From NCBI RefSeq assembly GCF_030766825.1, contig NZ_JASFDV010000042.1:1-55315 (forward strand): DNA of 55,315 nucleotides, given 5' to 3'. The notes under the pieces were generated by a model. That model ran no database searches, was not told where the DNA came from, and saw nothing but the letters and a program-made list of their open reading frames with translations. The translations under genes were made by a program, and so were the position numbers. Shown here piece by piece: positions 50,469 to 55,315 of the stretch. This DNA comes from Nocardiopsis sp. CC223A. GTDB lineage: Bacteria; Actinomycetota; Actinomycetes; Streptosporangiales; Streptosporangiaceae. Every line of letters starts with the position of its first letter. The stretch's first letter is position 1.

Positions 50469-51683
50469 ATGCACAAGCACTTGCTGGAACTCGAAGTTCA
50501 GAACTTCCGAAGCCTGCGCCAGGTCAGTATCCCGCTCGGGCCGCTCAACGTCCTGGTAGGACCCAACGGAGTCGGCAAGAGCAACCTGCTGGACGTCTTC
50601 CGGTTCCTGGCCGACATCATCCACACCGACATCGAGCCGGCGCTGGAAAGGCGTGGAGGCTTCGACGCCACGGCCTTTCGCGGTGGGAGCAGGTCCCCCT
50701 CCACTATTCGTATCCGGCTCAAAGCGATATGGACCAAACACAGTAGCGCCAGTGCCCCCGATGAATACGCGCTACAGATCACCAGGCGCCGCAGGGATGG
50801 TAGAGACACCCTCTCCCGTCAGGAAAGCTTCCAGTTCAAGAGAACCAAGGGACGCGGCCGTCGTATTACCATCAAAGGTGAGAAGGCCCAGGTGATGGAC
50901 ACTCGCAAGAGCGCGGACGAGGACACCGTCACCCATTCCATCGGCCTGCGGCGCTTCAGCAGCGGTCTATCGACTCTGCCCCGCCTGAGTGATGACGCCG
51001 GTGGAAACGAGGTCGCGACCTTGGCAGACGGGCTCGCAGCGTTCCGTGTGTTCGATGTGGACGTCACTTGGGCTCGTTTCCCCGCTCAGATGCCCTCCGG
51101 TGCTCTAGCCGGGACCAAGCTCATGGAAAACGCCTCAAATCTCGCGCTCTTCTTGTTCACGCTCAGAAGAAACGATCTTTACGCCTGGCAGCGGCTGGTG
51201 GCCGACGCCAGGGAAGTGCTTCCCCAGCTCAAAGACATCGACTTCGAGTTCCCCTCCGGAGCGGCGCGCGAGGTCATCGTGGTCCTCCATGAGTCCGGGC
51301 TCCGTGCTCCGACCCCTTTGGCCGATGCCTCCTACGGGACCATTCGGTTGCTCGGGCTTCTCGCCCTTCTGTACGATCCGCACCCGCCGGCTCTGACCTG
51401 CATCGAGGAGATCGACCACGGGCTCCACCCCCAAGCGCTGGAACTTCTCGTGGAACGGCTGCGAGAGGCGAGCGAGCGCACCCAGTTCCTCATAGCGACC
51501 CATTCGCCGGCCCTGGCTGACAGACTCAGACCGGACGAACTCATCGTCTGTGAACGGGATGACGAAGGCGCTTCCCGGATTCCGGCGGTGACCCGGGAAC
51601 AGCTGGAGGCCATTGTGGAGCGGAGCGAAGGCCTCCCTCTTGGGGAGTTGTGGTTCTCGGGGGTTTTGGGCGGTGGTCTGTGA
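50469..51683 (+). CDS. AAA (RecF/OLD-type) ATPase
   Basis: A 404-aa ATPase of the AAA_21 group. LEVQNFRSLRQVSIPLGPLN leads to Walker A GPNGVGKS (31-38). The C-terminal part has DASYGTIRLLGLLALLYDP (signature-like), LTCIEEIDHGLHPQALELLV (Walker B and D-loop) and FLIATHSPALADRLRPDELI (H-loop). It starts 63 bp after the last CRISPR repeat and overlaps the next gene by GTGA. Such ATPases partnered with TOPRIM or DUF4276 proteins form phage-defence pairs comparable in plan to PARIS and Gabija. GC content is slightly below that of the neighbours. Confidence 0.92.
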   Translation: MHKHLLELEVQNFRSLRQVSIPLGPLNVLVGPNGVGKSNLLDVFRFLADIIHTDIEPALERRGGFDATAFRGGSRSPSTIRIRLKAIWTKHSSASAPDEYALQITRRRRDGRDTLSRQESFQFKRTKGRGRRITIKGEKAQVMDTRKSADEDTVTHSIGLRRFSSGLSTLPRLSDDAGGNEVATLADGLAAFRVFDVDVTWARFPAQMPSGALAGTKLMENASNLALFLFTLRRNDLYAWQRLVADAREVLPQLKDIDFEFPSGAAREVIVVLHESGLRAPTPLADASYGTIRLLGLLALLYDPHPPALTCIEEIDHGLHPQALELLVERLREASERTQFLIATHSPALADRLRPDELIVCERDDEGASRIPAVTREQLEAIVERSEGLPLGELWFSGVLGGGL

Positions 51684-52360
51684 GCGGTCGGGGACGACCT
51701 CGACGCAGCGGGCGCCCCAAGGAAGTCATCGTCATCGCGGGGGAGGACCGCAATGACCGGGAGAGCCTGAGGATCCTGCTGGAGAAGAGATATCCGGAAC
51801 TGCGTGGGAGCATCGTGCAGATCGGAGACCCCGTCCGCCTGCACAAGGCCACTGGGACGAACCTCACCAAGCGGGTCCGGGCGATTCTCAACAAGGCGGA
51901 GGGTGTCGCCGAGAAGCAGGGGCCGGGGACCCGGGTCGCCTGCCTCTACGTACACGAGGATTTCGACGCGGTCGACGGTCCGGATTATGCGGCCGTCCAT
52001 CGGCGAGTGGCGCAGGAGATCCACCGCCAATCGGGGCGCGGGCACTACGTCCTGGCCGTCGTCGAGATGGAGGCGTGGATGCTGCTCTTCCCCGACGCAC
52101 TGCCCCACGTGGTGAAGGCCTGGAAGGTCCCCGCCAAGTACCTGCGCAGGGACACAGGTCGGCTTCCCGACCCCAAGAGCATCCTCATGCGTGATGTTTC
52201 GGGGACCAGGGGCCGCAGGTACACCGAGTCTGACGCACCCGACGTTTTCCGGGTCATCGTTGAGCAAGGGCACCTGGACTCGCCCCAGGGCACCAACAGC
52301 TCATGGACCCGCTTCTGGCGGGACGTCGAACTGTGCGGCCGGGAGCATTTCCGCACGTGA
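51680..52360 (+). CDS. DUF4276/TOPRIM-like partner of the AAA ATPase
   Basis: A 226-aa protein. EVIVIAGEDRNDRESLRILL has the acidic start of a TOPRIM-like fold (E near residue 20), ACLYVHEDFDAVDGPDYAAV supplies a D-x-D, and VLAVVEMEAWMLLFPDALPH matches the family region equivalent to P-x-E-A-W-L. Together they suggest a metal-dependent nuclease triggered by the ATPase. The GTG start overlaps the ATPase stop by 4 bp. A terminator hairpin follows 34 bp later, so the two genes form a closed unit. Confidence 0.82.
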   Translation: MSGRGRPRRSGRPKEVIVIAGEDRNDRESLRILLEKRYPELRGSIVQIGDPVRLHKATGTNLTKRVRAILNKAEGVAEKQGPGTRVACLYVHEDFDAVDGPDYAAVHRRVAQEIHRQSGRGHYVLAVVEMEAWMLLFPDALPHVVKAWKVPAKYLRRDTGRLPDPKSILMRDVSGTRGRRYTESDAPDVFRVIVEQGHLDSPQGTNSSWTRFWRDVELCGREHFRT

Positions 52361-52394
52361 CGGCCGAATCCCTTCCGGAAGTAGAGGCCCGGGC

Positions 52395-52428
52395 GCGGCC
52401 CCTCCCGGGATCACCTGGCAGGGGCCGC
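52395..52428. terminator. Stem-loop after the DUF4276 gene
   Basis: GCGGCCCCT (52395-52403) pairs with AGGGGCCGC (52420-52428) across a 16-nt loop that can itself pair partly (CCCGG/CCTGG). Confidence 0.65.
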
Positions 52429-52686
52429 ACCGTTCGCTCCGTTCGTCGGCTCAGTTGCGGGCGGCGTCCTGATCGTCCGCCGCAGAGGCCGGCCACACCA
52501 GCTCGGGCGCCACCGGCGAGCCGGTCCACCCACGCCACGGTGGTCTCCACCCGGTGGCGCAGGGACAGGGCCGACCATCCCCGGGCGCGGTTGAGGAAGC
52601 GCGGGGCGTGGGTTCGCGGTGCAGCGGGGCCGCCGGACCGACCTCGGCGCCACTCTTGGTCACCGACAGATGACACAATCCATGAC
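52429..52686. other. Intergenic region with duplicated segment and transposase-like trace
   Basis: The segment about 52386-52530 is similar to 54343-54490. Read on the minus strand both end a frame in D-x-Q/G-D-A-A-R-N-stop (VAPELVWPASAADDQDAARN and VAPEPVQPAPVADGQDAARN). Another minus frame here gives LSLRHRVETTVAWVDRL, reminiscent of the R-W-x-V-E-R-T-x-A-W-L end of IS transposases. Nothing is intact. Confidence 0.4.
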
Positions 52687-53778
52687 ATGTCCCTTTCTCG
52701 ACCCCCCGTTCCGGGTGCCCCCGCACAGGAGGCGCACCCTGGCCCGCCCTCCGGCCCCGACCCCGACCAGGTGCGTCCGCGCAAGCGCTGGTACTGGATC
52801 GGCGGCCTGATCTTCCCCGTCACCCTGCTGTTCGGCGTCCTGCTCCTGGCCCCTGAGGAGGACACCCCCGCGGAGATCTTCTTCGGCATCGTCACCCCGA
52901 CTCTGGGCTTCTTCGCCAGCGTGATCGCCCTCGTGATCGTGCTGGTGGTGCGTTCCATCAACAAAGCGAGCCTCCGTGCGCCCCGGCCCGTCCACCCGCC
53001 GCCGGGCGCCTACACCCCCCACACCCCGTACGGCCCCCACACCCCGTACGGCCCCCACACTCCGTACGGCCCCTACGGTGCGGGGACGGTGCACCAGGGG
53101 CCGCCGCCCCCGCCGAAGGTCGATCCGGCCCTGGTCCGGCCGAAGCGGCGCTGGTACTGGATCGGCGGTGCGATGGCTCCCGTGGGCATCGCCGCCGGTG
53201 TGCTGACCATGATGTCGCTGTTCTCCTCCGCGACCGGAGTGCCCGACTTCGTCGGCGTGGCCGAGGGCCGTGGCAGCGTCGTCTTCGAGGTGGCCGAGGG
53301 CGAGGAGGAGGCCTGGGGCCTGTGGGTGACCCCCGAGGACGCCTCCTACCACTACAAGTGCGACCTGGCGGGGGTCACGTCCACCACCGGCTATCCCTTC
53401 GGAGTCCCGAGCGTCCCCTACTCCTCCGAGGGCTGGAGACTGGTGGCGACCATCGAGACCCCCGCTCCGGGAACGTACACGCTGGAGTGCGACGGCGACC
53501 CGGGCGTGAGCTACGCCGTCGGCGACCAGGCCACGGCCGAGGCCGCGGATTCGCGCATGGCGCTCGGAGTGTTCGCGACGATGGGGTTGACCTTCCTGGG
53601 GGTGGTCGCCGCCGTGGCGACGTTCGTCATCACACTGGTGCGGCGCGTCTCCTCCCATGACCGGCTGCGCCGGGAGGCGCTGGCAGGGGCCATGGCTCCG
53701 TCCGCGCCCGCCGGGCACCGGGGTCCGCCGCCCCGCGGGGCCGGTCAACCGGACCACCGTGCCGAACCGCCCGCCTGA
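52687..53778 (+). CDS. Proline-rich membrane protein with internal duplication
   Basis: A 363-aa protein. Two copies of R-P-K/R-K/R-R-W-Y-W-I-G-G followed by a hydrophobic helix occur (near residues 32 and 155), separated by a Pro/Tyr-rich linker with tandem T-P-Y-G-P-H repeats. The external domain (GRGSVVFEVAEGEEEAWGLW, YHYKCDLAGVTSTTGYPFGV) carries two cysteines, and a last helix (ALGVFATMGLTFLGVVAAVA) precedes a basic tail. It has four predicted membrane segments. No ribosome site is visible before the ATG, so leaderless initiation or a later start is possible. The family is an actinobacterial secretory/membrane type of unknown role. Confidence 0.82.
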   Translation: MSLSRPPVPGAPAQEAHPGPPSGPDPDQVRPRKRWYWIGGLIFPVTLLFGVLLLAPEEDTPAEIFFGIVTPTLGFFASVIALVIVLVVRSINKASLRAPRPVHPPPGAYTPHTPYGPHTPYGPHTPYGPYGAGTVHQGPPPPPKVDPALVRPKRRWYWIGGAMAPVGIAAGVLTMMSLFSSATGVPDFVGVAEGRGSVVFEVAEGEEEAWGLWVTPEDASYHYKCDLAGVTSTTGYPFGVPSVPYSSEGWRLVATIETPAPGTYTLECDGDPGVSYAVGDQATAEAADSRMALGVFATMGLTFLGVVAAVATFVITLVRRVSSHDRLRREALAGAMAPSAPAGHRGPPPRGAGQPDHRAEPPA

Positions 53779-53954
53779 TGTGCTGCGGGACAGAGCCGCG
53801 TGTTCGGCAGAGCGTTCCACACCCCATGGTTCGTTGGTCGGCGTCGACAGGTCGAGCCGACCACGCACGTCGGGCATCCTGTGGCGCGGTTCATGGGCGG
53901 TGGCCGCGTATACCGCGACCTCGCCGGGGGCCTGGGCCCGCAGGATGCGGTGAC

Positions 53955-54230
53955 CGGGCGGCCACCGGGCAGAGTTCTCCCACGAGCACGCCCGGGCCGC
54001 CGCGCTCCAGGCCCGCCCGTCGCCCTCCACCACCCGCAATGGACACCCGCGGCGCGGTCCGCCCCCTTACCGCCACCTGATCATCTGGTGGGGGAGGCCG
54101 CCCGGCCCATCCGGGCCGCCACCCCCACCGGACCGGTCAAGGCCGCGGACGTCGACGCCCTCCTCCCGGCCCTGTGGCCGCACACCCACCCGCCCGCCGT
54201 TCTCCTCCAGATCCGACATTGACACGGAGT
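53955..54230 (+). pseudogene. Decayed second copy of the small CRISPR-adjacent gene
   Basis: Nucleotide similarity to 49780-50010 is evident (GGGCGGCCACCG, then a GCAGAGTTC block, CACGAGCACGCCCGGGCCGC and CACCTGATCATCTGGTGGGG). The copy carries a roughly 45-bp insertion and frameshifts. The N-terminal third is missing, and the last part reads VKAADVDALLPALWPHTHPP, equivalent to VDIDALLAALWPHTQSP. It is followed, like the first copy, by leader and CRISPR repeat. Confidence 0.75.
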
Positions 54231-54287
54231 CTTCCCGGAACACGTGTAGCAAGGGCGTTCTTCGGGATGAAGTCCCTGGTGAGAAAG
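54231..54287. promoter_or_regulatory. Second CRISPR leader-like segment
   Basis: Shares AAGTCCCTGGTGAGAAAGC and scattered upstream positions with 50007-50071, directly before an isolated repeat. Confidence 0.6.
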
Positions 54288-54315
54288 CTGCTCCCCGCGC
54301 ACGCGGGGGTGACTC
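54288..54315 (+). CRISPR. Isolated CRISPR repeat
   Basis: One repeat with intact core CCCCGCGCACGCGGGG and a changed 3' end (GTGACTC in place of ATGGTCC). No second repeat follows at the 61-nt spacing. The bases after it (GTGACGGC and CTGCGGAG) also occur after the first repeat of the main array, so the first spacer may have been copied too. Confidence 0.65.
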
Positions 54316-54970
54316 CGCAAGTGACGGCGGGATCTCCTGCGGAGAGGGGAGCCGGACGCGGCCCCTCCCGGGACCGTCCGGGAAGGGCCACGCCGTTCGC
54401 GCCGCTCAGTTGCGGGCGGCGTCCTGCCCGTCCGCGACAGGGGCCGGCTGCACCGGCTCGGGCGCCACCAGAGACCGGGTCCGCCGTTCCACCGGGACCA
54501 GCTCGACGAGCTCCTTGCCGGAGCGGATGCCCGCGGACGAGGACAGGGTCGGCCACACCCACGGCGGGCTGCTACTGCTCGCGGTGGCCGGGGGGAGACG
54601 ACGACGTCCTCGCAGCCATGCGCCGGCTCCTGGCCGCGCTGGGGTGGCAGGACCACTCCGCCCCGGACCGGGCCCTGCCATCGGGTGCGGTGTTCGGCCT
54701 GTGCCACGACTCCCACTCCGTGCTCACCTTCCCGGGGTGTCGACGAGGCGCGGACGCGCGACCGACGCCCGAGGGCAGGCTTTTCGCCCGGGCCGCACTT
54801 CAGAACCGGCCCGGGAGGGCTGAACGCCACCCGCTGGACCCGGACCGGCCGGATACTGTGGTCACCCTGTCCGTCGGCCGGGGGGTGACCGCAGGGTCGG
54901 TCGGGAGAGGCGCTCCTTGAGGTGCCGGTACCGGTTCGTGCCCGGTGGCCTCCGGGCGCCCCCGGGAACG
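54316..54970. other. Rearranged stretch, possible frameshifted gene
   Basis: Contains the second copy of the 52386-52530 segment (54343-54490). Between about 54590 and 54750 a plus-strand frame has strong coding-like third-position GC (DDDVLAAMRRLLAALGWQDH, GAVFGLCHDSHSVLTFPG), while the plausible preceding part (EDRVGHTHGGLLLLAVAGG) lies in another frame. I read this as a broken gene of unknown function rather than an intact CDS. Confidence 0.4.
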
Positions 54971-55016
54971 CGAAAGCCCCTGACCGGTGCGCTTCCGCGC
55001 TGGTCAGGGGCTTTCG
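54971..55016. terminator. Long stem-loop terminator
   Basis: 15-bp perfect arms (54971-54985, 55002-55016) plus an inner stem. It resembles terminators placed after tRNA genes, which fits the tRNA-end-like sequence on its right if read on the minus strand. Confidence 0.75.
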
Positions 55017-55020
55017 CTCG

Positions 55021-55040
55021 TGGGGTGAGTGACGGGACTT
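55021..55040 (-). other. tRNA 3'-end-like segment, possible attachment-site remnant
   Basis: The minus strand reads AGTTCAAGTCCCGTCACTCA, which looks like a T-loop, 3' T-stem and acceptor strand of a tRNA. The expected 5' T-stem and D/anticodon arms are not found, so no intact tRNA exists. Integrative elements often leave such ends as att sites. Confidence 0.35.
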
Positions 55041-55148
55041 GAACTGGGGTCCGCAAGCGCCCTGACCTGCGCGGATCCGAGAATCCGCAGGCAGCGGCGG
55101 TTCCGCTCACCCCGTTGTGCCAAGTTGCCCCACGTTCCCCTGCGTGCC

Positions 55149-55203
55149 GTGCACCCTCCGGGTGCACGCCCTGGGCCTGTTCGGTGCACCCGCACGGGTG
55201 CAC
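55149..55203. repeat. Two tandem palindromes of GTGCACCC/GGGTGCAC
   Basis: Two sites with identical 8-bp arms, 55149-55167 (3-nt centre) and 55184-55203 (4-nt centre), 35 bp apart. They may be protein-binding sites or small hairpins upstream of the transposase gene. Confidence 0.7.
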
Positions 55204-55251
55204 GGGCCGGCTTAGAGCTCATCTCATTTGGGTTCTCGGTAGCCTGCTCCT

Positions 55252-55315
55252 GTGTCGATGGTGGAACGGCTGGTGCCGGACGAGCTGTGGGAACTGTTCC
55301 AGCGGGTGGTGCCCG
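55252..55315 (+). mobile_element. IS5-family transposase start, cut by window edge
   Basis: The GTG-started frame reads VSMVERLVPDELWELFQRVV, the typical N-terminus of IS5-type (IS112-like) DDE transposases. Only about 21 codons are inside the window. The sequence just before it (GAGCTCATCTCATTTGGG at 55215-55232) probably belongs to the left terminal inverted repeat. Confidence 0.75.

Noticed and set aside
54406..54681. Minus-strand 91-codon gene ending in DGQDAARN
   Set aside because: The C-terminal peptide recurs at 52451, but the N-terminal parts do not match each other and there is no start signal; kept only as a duplicated remnant.
55021..55110. Complete tRNA gene on the minus strand
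   Set aside because: Only a T-loop/acceptor-like 3' part is present; the 5' T-stem does not pair and no anticodon arm of correct geometry is found.

Overview
The window is very GC-rich DNA with strong G/C at third codon positions, many GTG starts and 4-bp ATGA/GTGA overlaps between genes. It contains XRE/DUF5753 and DUF397 regulators, a STAND NTPase and type I-E CRISPR repeats. This fits a filamentous actinobacterium, most likely Nocardiopsis or a close relative. The genus is inferred from gene content, not from a marker gene.

The left part (1-22 kb) is mostly chromosomal housekeeping and accessory genes. On the minus strand lie an Hsp70/GrpE-like chaperone operon with a downstream gene cut by the window edge, and a membrane acyltransferase with an SGNH domain. 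Next come small membrane proteins, an XRE-DUF5753 regulator, a DUF2071 protein, a large membrane-anchored NB-ARC/TPR protein with a coiled-coil neighbour, and a TetR regulator followed by a frameshifted ABC-transporter remnant. A NUDIX hydrolase precedes a tightly overlapped binding-protein/permease/ATPase operon (probably Fe3+ uptake) that ends in a corrinoid adenosyltransferase.

The 22-25 kb part holds two efflux/regulator modules. One is a TetR with a four-helix membrane protein. The other is a MarR regulator with a pair of small multidrug resistance (SMR) subunits, where the same palindrome lies at the regulator start and before the pump genes.

From 25 to 49 kb the window is a conflict/defence island, mostly minus strand. 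An overlapped three-gene operon (NrtR-like NUDIX regulator, purine-nucleosidase-like protein, four-TM protein) is notable because its last two products share a short G-I-Q-x-G motif resembling RHIM/BASS amyloid signalling motifs. Beyond it are two different DUF262/DUF1524 (GmrSD-like) endonucleases, a RelE-UvrD helicase fusion, a DUF6119 protein, a lipoprotein and a complete type I restriction-modification operon (hsdM-hsdS-hsdR). Upstream of hsdM is an HTH protein that looks like a decayed methyltransferase fused to a specificity-like domain.

The right end (49-55 kb) is rearranged. It has a DUF397 protein with a triplicated repeat, the stump of its XRE/DUF5753 partner, a small gene followed by a CRISPR leader and six partly decayed type I-E repeats without cas genes, an AAA ATPase + DUF4276 gene pair, and a proline-rich membrane protein. 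A second, decayed copy of the small gene, leader and one repeat follows, so the AAA/DUF4276 cassette is bracketed by direct duplications. A terminator next to a tRNA-3'-end-like segment, two palindromes and the start of an IS5-type transposase close the window.
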